DNA of 41,231 nt from Thermoanaerobaculia bacterium (GTDB taxonomy: Bacteria > Acidobacteriota > Thermoanaerobaculia > Multivoradales > JAHZIX01). Location of the stretch: the NCBI GenBank assembly GCA_027069135.1, contig JALXFE010000478.1:1-41231 (forward strand), in the 5' to 3' direction. Shown here one piece after another: positions 1 through 7,768 of the stretch. The notes under the pieces are model-generated. The model had not been told where the DNA came from, did no database searches, and was given only the letters and a program-made list of their open reading frames with translations. The position numbers were made by a program, and so were the translations under genes. Position 1 is the stretch's first letter; every line of letters begins with the position of its first letter.

Positions 1-1572
1 TGGTCCCTGCTCGGAGAAAAGTGGGGTCTGGTCTTGGCAGGACTCCTCCTGCTGCTGCCGGGACCGGCCCGAGGTCAGGACGGCGATTGCAATCTGGACG
101 GTGTCGTCAACATCGTCGACGCGCTCCTGACGGCTCGGCACGCTTCCGGGCTCGACACGATTACCGGACCGCGACTTCGGATCTGCGACGCCAACGCGGA
201 CGGACAGGTGGACATTCTCGACACCCTTGTCATCGCACAATTTGCCGCCGGCGTGGGGGTGACTCCGACGAGCCTCGTGTGCGGAGACTGTGACGCGAGC
301 GGTGGGGCAGTCGATCCGGGACTGGACTTCGCGGCGCTTCAGAGCCGCTTGTTCATCGGGGTGAGCACCGCTCAGCATGCTGCCTGTGACACCAACGGGG
401 ATGGGTTTCTCGATCTTCGGGACCAGGCGAATTTTCTGGATTCTGCCGGTGCCTTCGGACCCCACAATTGTCTGACCTGCGGTGATTGCGATTTGAACGG
501 CACCGTCGATCTGCAGGATGTCTTTCTGGCAAACGGGTCCTCGGTGATCAACGTCCCGGCCTTCGATGCCTGCGACATCGTGGCCTGGCCCCCGGCACCG
601 GCACCGGCCGCCGTCAACGCCGTCGATGGGAGCCAGATCAACTGGTGGAATCTGGGTCTGCTCCCAGATCTGACGTGTATCGATCCCCGATCGGCATCTC
701 CCAAGACCCTTTTCACCAATGGGCAGCCCGGCAGCTACTGCGTCCAGGGCTCCGCAAACGGCACGCCTTGGACGTTTTCCATTCAGGGGCCGGGGGCGCT
801 GCCGATGCCAGCAGCATTCTCCTATCCAACTCAGCAAGTGGCCAGCGGAGGGCCAGCGGCCCTCATCGCTGCCTGGGTGGATGCCATCAACGGGACGGTT
901 GGAACACCCTTCACGGCCGTCAGCGTGGGGGCTTGCATGGGGGTCTTTGTAACGGGAACGATGCCGCGGGTGCCGGGGACGGTCATCATCGACGGCTGTA
1001 TCCCCCATCTTTCCCCCACCGGCTGCCCCTTCAACCCGGACCTCGTCGCCGATCCCCTGCTCGGTGACGAGGATGGCGATGGCATCTCCGACGGCGACGA
1101 GATCTTCGGTGGTGGCGACCCGCTGGATCCGGATAGCGACCACGACGGCGTGGTGGACGGAAAGGACAACTGCCCGACGATTCCCAACGACGACCAGAGC
1201 GACCGGGACCAAGACGGCCGGGGCGACGTCTGTGATCCGGCCAACCAGCAGCCGACGATCTACGACGATTTCGGGATCACCAACCCGGATCGAACGCTGG
1301 CCCTCGACCCCCTGGCCAACGACAGCGATCCGGACGGGAATTTGGACTCCGAAAGCCTGAAGGTGATCGGTCTTCCTGAGCACGGCCTCCTGGCAGTGGA
1401 TGAAGGTCTGCTGATCTATCAGCCGGACGGAAACTATGTCGGGGCCGTGCGTGGGGAGTACCAGATCTGCGATACCGAGGGCGAGTGTGGTCAAGGCATC
1501 GTCGTGATCGCAGTGCTGCCTTCGGGCGGAGACGAGGGCGGCGGTGGCAATAACGGTGCAGCGGATCCGTAG
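1..1572 (+). CDS. Secreted protein with dockerin-like, thrombospondin type 3 and cadherin-like repeats (5' end outside window)
   Basis: The frame is open from base 1 and the hydrophobic run before PARGQ looks like the end of a signal peptide, so the true start probably lies left of the window; a TTG at 34 is the first possible internal start. After cleavage come several dockerin/EF-hand-like calcium loops (DGDCNLDGVVNIVDAL, CDANADGQVDILDTL, CDTNGDGFLDL, CGDCDLNGTVDLQDV). Next is an Asp-rich thrombospondin type 3 segment (about residues 345-405: DEDGDGISDGDE, DSDHDGVVDGKDNCP). Last is a cadherin/Ig-like module (about 410-500) with the typical LANDSDPDGNLD and 'hGLLAV...YQPDGNYVG' signature. 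All of this fits an extracellular calcium-stabilised structural or adhesive protein. No enzymatic domain was seen. It ends in a low-complexity Gly/Asn tail and is followed by a strong terminator. Confidence 0.8.
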   Translation, partial: WSLLGEKWGLVLAGLLLLLPGPARGQDGDCNLDGVVNIVDALLTARHASGLDTITGPRLRICDANADGQVDILDTLVIAQFAAGVGVTPTSLVCGDCDASGGAVDPGLDFAALQSRLFIGVSTAQHAACDTNGDGFLDLRDQANFLDSAGAFGPHNCLTCGDCDLNGTVDLQDVFLANGSSVINVPAFDACDIVAWPPAPAPAAVNAVDGSQINWWNLGLLPDLTCIDPRSASPKTLFTNGQPGSYCVQGSANGTPWTFSIQGPGALPMPAAFSYPTQQVASGGPAALIAAWVDAINGTVGTPFTAVSVGACMGVFVTGTMPRVPGTVIIDGCIPHLSPTGCPFNPDLVADPLLGDEDGDGISDGDEIFGGGDPLDPDSDHDGVVDGKDNCPTIPNDDQSDRDQDGRGDVCDPANQQPTIYDDFGITNPDRTLALDPLANDSDPDGNLDSESLKVIGLPEHGLLAVDEGLLIYQPDGNYVGAVRGEYQICDTEGECGQGIVVIAVLPSGGDEGGGGNNGAADP

Positions 1573-1594
1573 ATCGTAGCGCAACGCCGATGGT

Positions 1595-1630
1595 GCGGGG
1601 TGCTGAGGCCTTCCTCAGCACCCCGCTTTT
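1595..1630 (+). terminator. Strong intrinsic terminator
   Basis: A perfect 14-bp stem (1595-1608 with 1613-1626), 4-base loop CCTT, then TTTT at 1627-1630. It starts 22 bases after the stop of the upstream plus-strand gene. On the minus strand the stem is not followed by a T-run, so it mainly stops plus-strand transcription and insulates the convergent protease cluster. Confidence 0.9.
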
Positions 1631-1632
1631 CG

Positions 1633-3378
1633 TCAAGGGTCCAGCGGTAGGAGGATCGGCGTCGCATCCCAGAAGTAGCTGAGCTTATTCTCGGCCGGAT
1701 CGTACCAGCTGAGAAGGGACACCAACGTCGGTTGACGGCTTGGATCGAAGCTCTGAACCTGACCATGAAGGTTCAAGAAGGCCACGTCGCCGTTGCCGAT
1801 ATGGTAACGATCAAGCTTGCTCAGGGGGAGATAGAGGAGGTCCGGTGGAAGCCGAACAAACATTTCCTCCAACTCCATTCCATCGAGAAGCTTCCAACCG
1901 AGGTGAAGATCGATCTCCAGATTCACTTCGACCACCCCCGAGGCGGAGCCGAGCCCCTGCGTCGGCAGCAGGTCGCTTCCGCAGCACATGGAGCAGGGGA
2001 CGCAGGGATCCGGCTCCGGTGCGGGTTTGAGCCGGTCGGAGACCATCTCCACGAGGCTGGGGGAGAGAAAGGGGTTCTTCGAAGGGTCGAGAGGCTCGAG
2101 CTCGACGGTGATGGAGAGGCCTAGCCCTTGACTCGAACCGCAATTCGACCCGTCCTCAGCCAGCGCCGCCATCATGCGTTGACCGGCGCTCGCGGTTCGG
2201 CTGGTGAAGGTCGTAGCCCCGTGCGCAAGGGCGAAAAAACAGGGGGAGCCGGCGGTACAGACTTGCCGTGGTTGCCAACCCGGGCCGCTCCCCAGGGCAG
2301 TGTACACCGGAGCCGGTTGGAAAAGCAGAGCCTCCATCAACCAGCCGCTGAAGAAGGCGCTGGCGAAAGAAGATCCGGCGGGGGGCATCCACTCGACGAA
2401 ATCCCCAGCGATGAAGGCGTTGAGGCAAAGGGCTTCACCGGGCATCAAAGCCTGGGGAAAGTCCAGGGCCAAAGGGGTCTCCCAAGAGGGCACGACGACA
2501 TGGTTTGCGAAGAATTGGGCGAAATCCAGGGCCCCGACGGAGACGACGTGCTCTAACCAGGCTGGGAAGAGGGGTTCCTGATGGTTCCCCGCCGCTGCCA
2601 CCAGAACGCTGCCGGGGGCGCCGTTGTCCCCGGGCCGGGCCAGGTGGTTCAACAGGAGGCTGACCTGGCAGCTCAGTCGGTCTTCAGGACATTGGATACC
2701 CCGCGGATCGTCGATTTCCCGCATCCGCCCGAAACTCATATTGATCACCAGGGGCGGAGGGGTCCCTTGATCCACCGCCTGTGCCACGGTGGCAAGGGTC
2801 ATGATCAGATCAGCTTCGGTGATCGCCGGGCTGGGTAGCACATGGCTCTCGAGGGCCACGAGGACCGTTTCGGTAGCGAGGCCCATCGTGGTTCGGGTCA
2901 CCCGGTCGACGGTCCGCCCGTGCCAATCGTCCCAATCGATGATCGCAACCCAATCTCCTTGAATCGTGCTCAAGGAATTCGAGCAGGCGTCGCCCGGTCG
3001 GCAGTCGATGGCGGCCGGTGCCGGCCCCGGGTGGGGGAAGGCCTTGACGTTTTCGTTACCGAAGGCGAGGGGGTTCGCGCACAGTGGGAGCTCCTGGGTA
3101 TCGAAGTAGAAGACCCCGTAGGTCCCCGCCGGGGCGCTGAAGGTCGATTCGCCACCCAGGTTGCAAACGTCCGGATAGAGGGCCCAATAGATCCGGATCC
3201 CCGGACCCTCCGGTGGGCCGGGATCCTCCGGCATCTCCGGGGTCTTCGGTAGATCCGGGACCTCCGATGGAACACCCGGTTGGGTCAGCTTGTCCTCAAG
3301 GCCGGAAAGGGCCGGTGGATCAGCGATCCAAAGGCCCAGGATCCCGGCGGCCAGGATCAAAGCGGTGATTCGTCTCAT
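1633..3378 (-). CDS. Secreted subtilase-like (S8-fold) protein, last gene of the CHAT cluster
   Basis: 581 residues. The start is fixed by an AGGAGG six bases before ATG. Residues 1-20 are a signal peptide, followed by a Pro-rich linker to about 60. A subtilisin-like core is visible: strand VAIID with Asp148, HGRTV with His153 (HGxxV-like), VINMSFG (about 211-217), VLVAAAGNH with Asn265 at the oxyanion position, and PPAGSSFASAFFSG with Ser337 in the GTSxA position. Normal S8 enzymes have tens of residues between the catalytic Asp and His; here the gap is only 5, and the Pro after the Ser motif is missing. It may be a compact divergent peptidase or an inactive relative. Several Cys (100, 126, 132, 230, 237) suggest disulfides outside the cytoplasm. 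About 230 residues follow the core and were not recognised. Its 5' end overlaps the gene before it by 59 bases, suggesting co-transcription. Confidence 0.65.
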   Translation of the reverse strand: MRRITALILAAGILGLWIADPPALSGLEDKLTQPGVPSEVPDLPKTPEMPEDPGPPEGPGIRIYWALYPDVCNLGGESTFSAPAGTYGVFYFDTQELPLCANPLAFGNENVKAFPHPGPAPAAIDCRPGDACSNSLSTIQGDWVAIIDWDDWHGRTVDRVTRTTMGLATETVLVALESHVLPSPAITEADLIMTLATVAQAVDQGTPPPLVINMSFGRMREIDDPRGIQCPEDRLSCQVSLLLNHLARPGDNGAPGSVLVAAAGNHQEPLFPAWLEHVVSVGALDFAQFFANHVVVPSWETPLALDFPQALMPGEALCLNAFIAGDFVEWMPPAGSSFASAFFSGWLMEALLFQPAPVYTALGSGPGWQPRQVCTAGSPCFFALAHGATTFTSRTASAGQRMMAALAEDGSNCGSSQGLGLSITVELEPLDPSKNPFLSPSLVEMVSDRLKPAPEPDPCVPCSMCCGSDLLPTQGLGSASGVVEVNLEIDLHLGWKLLDGMELEEMFVRLPPDLLYLPLSKLDRYHIGNGDVAFLNLHGQVQSFDPSRQPTLVSLLSWYDPAENKLSYFWDATPILLPLDP

Positions 3379-4294
3379 GGTCTTCCTCCTCGTACGATGG
3401 TCGACCCCCGGTCCGTGACGGGTCCGTGACGGCAGGGGTCGGAGTTAGGAGGTGGAGAACCAACGGATGGAATCGTCGACCGCGACGGATCGTCGGAGTG
3501 TCCCCGCCGGCCGGAACCCGAGGTAGCTTCCGGGGTAGATCGTCGCCCCGGGCACTGACCACGAAGAGCCGGTATGAACCCGGCCTAGATCCCACGAGAG
3601 CCTCCGCCGGTGCTCGGATGAGGACCGCCCCGGGGCGGCGCCGGAGGAGGATTCGAGGATCCTCCGGAACGCGCTCCAGGGAGGCGCCGACCTCTCGGTA
3701 GAGGGCGATCTGAACCTCCCCTTCGGCCCGTTCCCGGACCACGGCCGTGATCTTCACCGAGGAATCCGCAAACGCGGAGGCGGACCCTCCCTCCTCGGAA
3801 CCGTCCCGCCGCTGCGCCAGAGCCGAGATGCTCACATCGTAGATCGGTGGTGGCTCCGGCCGAAGCAGGAAGCCACCGAGGATTACGAGGATCACCGATG
3901 CTGCCAGGAGTGCCCCGAGGCGTCGGCGCCCCAGCCCCTCCCGACGTTCGACCCCGAAGCGATCGAGAAGCTCCTGCCGGAGGTCCCTCGGGACCGTGAC
4001 CTCGTCCAGAGCTGCCTTCCCCTGAAGGCGTTGCCGGGCGGCGGGGTCGCCGACCAGCCGGGCTTCGACCCAACGCCTTTGGGTGGCCGACAACCGACTC
4101 TTGCGGTAAGCCTCGAGCAGGTCTTCCGAGAGCAGGTCCTCCGAGAGCAGATCCTCCGAGAGCAGATCCTCCGTCAGATCCGGAAGCAACGTCGCTGAAT
4201 CCCTGGATTCCTCGGGAGGAGCGTCCTGCCGAGCGGCCGGATCCTCGATCTCGGTGAGCTTCCAGAGGATTTTGTCTCGGTCTTTGCCTCCCAT
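3320..4294 (-). CDS. Single-pass anti-sigma-factor-like membrane protein
   Basis: 324 residues from ATG 4294, which has a GGAG 8 bases upstream; a TTG at 4300 overlapping the previous stop is too close to that site. The cytoplasmic part (1-125) has an acidic LLSED repeat (about 44-58), then a helical stretch (LLEAYRKSRLSATQRRWVEA, RLVGDPAARQRLQ) that resembles the 'xLSPEERxxVExRLxxDPxxR' helices of anti-sigma domains but has no Cys/His zinc ligands. One membrane helix lies at about 126-145. The outer part (146-324) is a beta-rich domain that I do not recognise. Its place between sigma/CHAT and the subtilase-like gene suggests it controls the sigma factor or passes an envelope signal to it. 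The role is inferred from topology and position only. Confidence 0.55.
   Translation of the reverse strand: MGGKDRDKILWKLTEIEDPAARQDAPPEESRDSATLLPDLTEDLLSEDLLSEDLLSEDLLEAYRKSRLSATQRRWVEARLVGDPAARQRLQGKAALDEVTVPRDLRQELLDRFGVERREGLGRRRLGALLAASVILVILGGFLLRPEPPPIYDVSISALAQRRDGSEEGGSASAFADSSVKITAVVRERAEGEVQIALYREVGASLERVPEDPRILLRRRPGAVLIRAPAEALVGSRPGSYRLFVVSARGDDLPRKLPRVPAGGDTPTIRRGRRFHPLVLHLLTPTPAVTDPSRTGGRPSYEEEDHETNHRFDPGRRDPGPLDR
4121..4173 (-). repeat. 15-bp coding tandem repeat (LLSED)
   Basis: Three and a half near-identical 15-base units (gtcctccgagagcag type, plus-strand reading) lie in frame in the anti-sigma-like gene and encode repeated LLSED. This is a likely slippage site; copy-number change by whole units would keep the frame. 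Confidence 0.85.
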
Positions 4295-4296
4295 CG

Positions 4297-7083
4297 TCAA
4301 TTCTCCACACGCCTAGTTGATAGTCCGGTGTCGGCGGCTTTGTCCCTTCCTTCTCCGTGGCCCGCGCCGACCAGGATCAGGTTGGACCAGCCCGAGGCCG
4401 GATATCGCTCTCGAAGGAGCGAGAGGGCGGCCCCAAAGGCTGCCGGTACGTCGGAATTCTCGGCCAGATGTCGATAGAAGCGCCGGTTGAAATCCCCGAG
4501 CAGCCGATCCGCCACCGTCGAGCGGCTGGCGACCACCCAACCGACCCCACGTTGAGCGAGGAGGCCCGCCAACCCTTCCAAAGCGCTATCCCCGGATTCC
4601 CGGGCACCACCGGTGAAACAGCCGCTCAAGTTGATGAGCTCCCGGGGGAACCCGGTGTCGAGGAAATCTCCGATGGTCAAGGCTCCGTCGGAGAGTCCCA
4701 ATCCCGAGAGGGTGGGGTAGGCCGGGTCGAAGCTGCCGTGGGCGTCGATGTGCAGGAAGGAGGCGGAGGGCAGGGCTGCGACGACCGCGGAACGGGTAGC
4801 CTCCGGCCCAAAGAGGATCCTGGCGGCGGGAAAGAGAGCTCGGAACGAGCTTCGAGCTGCCGGGCTGCTCGGCAGAGTCCGTTCCGGATCGACCACGAAA
4901 AGGGGTTGCAGCGGCTGCCTGGCCCCCTTCTCGGCACCCTTCCCAGTGAGCTCTTCGGCGACCAGGGCCGGGTGCCGGGCGACGGTCGTCAAATCCGCCA
5001 GCCAGAAGGCGACGCCATCCTCGGCGATCGGCAGAGCGGAGAAAGGAACGGCCTGGAGAATGCCATGGAGGGCGTACTGCGATACCGAGGGGACGGCGAC
5101 GCCGTTGCCGGGAGCGAGGGCTTGGGCCAGGGGGCGGGTCAGTGCCCGCCAGGTTTCGTCGTCCATCTCACCTTCCCGTTGCGCCTGGGCGATGCGCCGA
5201 AGGCGGCGCCGAAGGTCGAGTCGGAGCCAGGCGGTATGGCGGGCCTCGATGTTTCCGTCCGCTTGCCGGGTGAGCAAGATGATCTCGTCCGGCAGGGCGA
5301 AGGCCCGGTAATGAGCCCCCTGGGTGGGCCGCCGGAGCCGCGGACAGCCGACCCGAAGAAGGTCGCGGTGCACCTCTTCGAGGGCCTCCCGGAGGGAGTC
5401 CCGCATCGAGTCCAACCCCTCCTGACGTCGGGGAGCCAGGGGAGGCTCGGTGCCGGCGAGGCGGTCCAGAAGGTTCTGCCGTCGGGTCTCCAGATCGACC
5501 CGTTTTCCGGAAGCCTCGTCGCAGCCACCACCGACCTCACCGGCCAGGTCGTCCAAAGCCTGGAGGATCCGCCAGGCCTCCTGGGGCCGGCCGTGCTCGA
5601 TAGCGGCGCGGGCAGTTCGATAGTAGTCGTCGGTCCGCTGGCCGGGAGCCACCCGTAGGTCTTGGTCGGAGTTTGGGGAGGCCGAGGCATGGTGTAGGAG
5701 GGCCTGGTGGAAGGCGCTGAGGGCTCTTTGCGGTTGAGAGGCTCTCCGGTGGGCCTGGCCTAAACAGCTCCAGGCCCAGGCCGAGACCCGGGACGCAGCC
5801 CTGGGCCGGGTAGCCTCCTGGCAGATCCGGACGGCCTCCGAGATCCGACCCTCCCGCAAGGCCCACGAACCCTCGATCACCTTTGCCCAGACCGAGAGGG
5901 TCTGCCCTCGGCCTTTCCTCGAAGCTCCCGTCAGAAGCTTTCGAGCCTGGGCCAAAGCGGAGCTCGGATCTCCGCCGACCCGAAGCTGCCAGAGCGCGCG
6001 GTTGATCCGAAGGTTCGCCGCCTCGTCCGGCGAGCCGTTGGCCCTCGCCGCCGTCAGGAAAGAGCCGGCCGTTTCGGTCTCCTTGGTCCCGGCGTCGGGA
6101 TCGACCAGGAGGTACCAGGCGAGAAGGTCGCGAGCCAGGGATTTGACAGCGGGCCGGCAACCCCTTCGAGCGCATTCCTGGAGGACCCGTCGAAGCCGCG
6201 AAGCCGCCTCGACGTTGGCACCGAGGCGGTGGAGGATCTCCGCCTGCTGGGTCGCGATGAGAAGGCCTACGTCGGCGCCGGTTCGTTGGGCGAGCTCCTG
6301 CCCTCGATCCAATTCCATCCAGGCCTGTCGGTGTCGGCGGCGGTTCGCGGAGACCTTGGCCCTCATATAAGCGACGAAGCTCGCTTCCGTCGTGGCCGCC
6401 GGTTGGTCGAGCCACTGGGGGAGATGTGCCAGGCGGCGATCCACCTCGGCGTCGGCCCCGGCCTCACCTCGGCGGCGAATCTCATCGATGACGACCAGGC
6501 GAATCTGCAGAGCGAAGAAGAGGAGCCCTCGGCTCTGCGCATCTTGCGCCAGGGCTTCAAGTCGCCGCGACAACTCCTTTGAAGGAAGCGTCGCGAGATT
6601 CGAGAAAAGGTCGTTCTTGCGTCGACGAAGCTCTCCCAGCTCCGGTGGCGGAGGGAGCCAGCGGCCCGGGAAGCAGGGCAACCGAAAGCGCCGCTGGTCA
6701 AAGGCGTCCTCCACGGTTCCACAGATGGACACGTCGCCGACGGGGGGAACCTCTGCTGGCAGATCCGTCAGGAAACACAGGCTGGATCCCGTGCGCAGGG
6801 TAGGCTCTACGAAAACCGGCCTGGGGACCGTGCCTTGGTCGAGGTAGATGTGAGCCCGCCACTGGCTGGTGTCGAGAGCCACCGGAGCCTGCAGGCAGAC
6901 GCCGATCTTCCCATCGTGACCGAGCCATTTCGGGAGGAGGGATCCGTCCGGGAGGAGCTCGACCTCCCGGTGTCCTCGAGCCGTCCATCGCACGCCCTCC
7001 GGCAGCGGTCCAGCCGGAGGGGGCGCGCAACCCGGGAGGAGCGTCAGCAGGAGGGCAAGGAAGGGTAGGCGCAGATCGATCAT
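4297..7083 (-). CDS. TPR-CHAT caspase-fold protease, predicted lipoprotein
   Basis: 928 residues from the ATG at 7083, which overlaps the sigma stop as ATGA (translational coupling). A longer in-frame start ten codons upstream would spoil the signal peptide. The N-terminus is a lipoprotein signal with lipobox LLPGC (Cys19), so the protein is predicted to be tethered outside the cytoplasm. Residues of about 140-540 are helical repeats of TPR type (for example LGQAHRRASQPQRALSAFHQ). The C-terminal third is a CHAT domain: ALHGILQAVPFSALPI, then the dyad His782 in FLHIDAHGSF and Cys822 in INLSGCFTGG, then GVGWVVASRSTVAD and WSNLILVGAG. Both catalytic residues are present, so activity is likely. 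CHAT proteins are caspase-like cysteine proteases (separase/caspase clan), commonly fused to TPRs. Substrate unknown; the neighbouring secreted subtilase-like protein is a candidate partner. Confidence 0.88.
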   Translation of the reverse strand: MIDLRLPFLALLLTLLPGCAPPPAGPLPEGVRWTARGHREVELLPDGSLLPKWLGHDGKIGVCLQAPVALDTSQWRAHIYLDQGTVPRPVFVEPTLRTGSSLCFLTDLPAEVPPVGDVSICGTVEDAFDQRRFRLPCFPGRWLPPPPELGELRRRKNDLFSNLATLPSKELSRRLEALAQDAQSRGLLFFALQIRLVVIDEIRRRGEAGADAEVDRRLAHLPQWLDQPAATTEASFVAYMRAKVSANRRRHRQAWMELDRGQELAQRTGADVGLLIATQQAEILHRLGANVEAASRLRRVLQECARRGCRPAVKSLARDLLAWYLLVDPDAGTKETETAGSFLTAARANGSPDEAANLRINRALWQLRVGGDPSSALAQARKLLTGASRKGRGQTLSVWAKVIEGSWALREGRISEAVRICQEATRPRAASRVSAWAWSCLGQAHRRASQPQRALSAFHQALLHHASASPNSDQDLRVAPGQRTDDYYRTARAAIEHGRPQEAWRILQALDDLAGEVGGGCDEASGKRVDLETRRQNLLDRLAGTEPPLAPRRQEGLDSMRDSLREALEEVHRDLLRVGCPRLRRPTQGAHYRAFALPDEIILLTRQADGNIEARHTAWLRLDLRRRLRRIAQAQREGEMDDETWRALTRPLAQALAPGNGVAVPSVSQYALHGILQAVPFSALPIAEDGVAFWLADLTTVARHPALVAEELTGKGAEKGARQPLQPLFVVDPERTLPSSPAARSSFRALFPAARILFGPEATRSAVVAALPSASFLHIDAHGSFDPAYPTLSGLGLSDGALTIGDFLDTGFPRELINLSGCFTGGARESGDSALEGLAGLLAQRGVGWVVASRSTVADRLLGDFNRRFYRHLAENSDVPAAFGAALSLLRERYPASGWSNLILVGAGHGEGRDKAADTGLSTRRVEN

Positions 7084-7667
7084 GTCGCCCTCAGACCCAA
7101 CTCCTCGAGGCATTTCACCAGCGCTGCATCCAAGAGCTGTTTGAGCTTATAGGTGGCTCGCTTCGACCATCCGGTCGTCGCCGCCACCTCCGCCGGTGTC
7201 AAACCCGAGCGGAATCGGAGCTGAAAATATAGATAGCTGCGGTCCCCTCGCCGGAGCAGGCAGCGAGCCAGGCGCTCCAAAGCATCCCGGGCCAGGACCG
7301 GCTCCTCATCCCTGGCCTCGGTCGTGGCCTGATGGTCCCGGAGGAGGGTGGTGGGGTGACGCACGAGGGAACGGCGCCGATTGGAGGCGATCCCGCAGGC
7401 GGCGCTCCACAGAAACTGAGAGAGGCTCGCTTCCGTCGGGACTCCGGGACGGTCCAGGAAGCGTTCGAGAACCCGCGCCTCCGGGCGAAGGACATAGACG
7501 AAGGTGTCGTGGAGGAGATCTTCCGCTTCCAGACCCAGACTGTTCTGGAAGCGCTGCCCCAGACGTCGCATCAGGCCCGGAGCAAAAGTATCGTAGATCC
7601 AGGCGAGGGCGTCCCGGTCTCCCGCCAGGACGCTCCGGATCCTCGGACCGATAGATGTAGGACCCAT
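7080..7667 (-). CDS. ECF-like RNA polymerase sigma factor
   Basis: 195 residues from ATG 7667. The frame stays open 105 codons further upstream, but that stretch is low-quality sequence antisense to the decayed peroxidase, while the conserved fold begins right after MGPTS. Region 2 is seen at about 15-60 (AWIYDTFAPGLMRRL, EAEDLLHDTFVYVL) and region 4 at about 145-190 (GLTPAEVAATTGWSKRATYK helix-turn-helix). It heads the minus-strand unit and its stop overlaps the CHAT start (ATGA). It probably directs transcription of its own cluster; the anti-sigma-like gene two places downstream would be its regulator. No clear promoter was identified upstream. Confidence 0.85.
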   Translation of the reverse strand: MGPTSIGPRIRSVLAGDRDALAWIYDTFAPGLMRRLGQRFQNSLGLEAEDLLHDTFVYVLRPEARVLERFLDRPGVPTEASLSQFLWSAACGIASNRRRSLVRHPTTLLRDHQATTEARDEEPVLARDALERLARCLLRRGDRSYLYFQLRFRSGLTPAEVAATTGWSKRATYKLKQLLDAALVKCLEELGLRAT

Positions 7668-7768
7668 AGGCCACCAAAGACGAGAAGTAAGAGCCGTTTC
7701 CCTCGACCGAGCATCGGTCGCCAAATTCGAAATAGATCGTTTCTGAACTGTATAGGAGGTGAGCCGGT

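Noticed and set aside
4357-5658. Long plus-strand open frame (433 codons) opposite the CHAT gene
   Set aside because: Composition is Gly/Arg/Pro/Glu-rich with no motif; it mirrors the third-position GC bias of the well-supported minus-strand gene.
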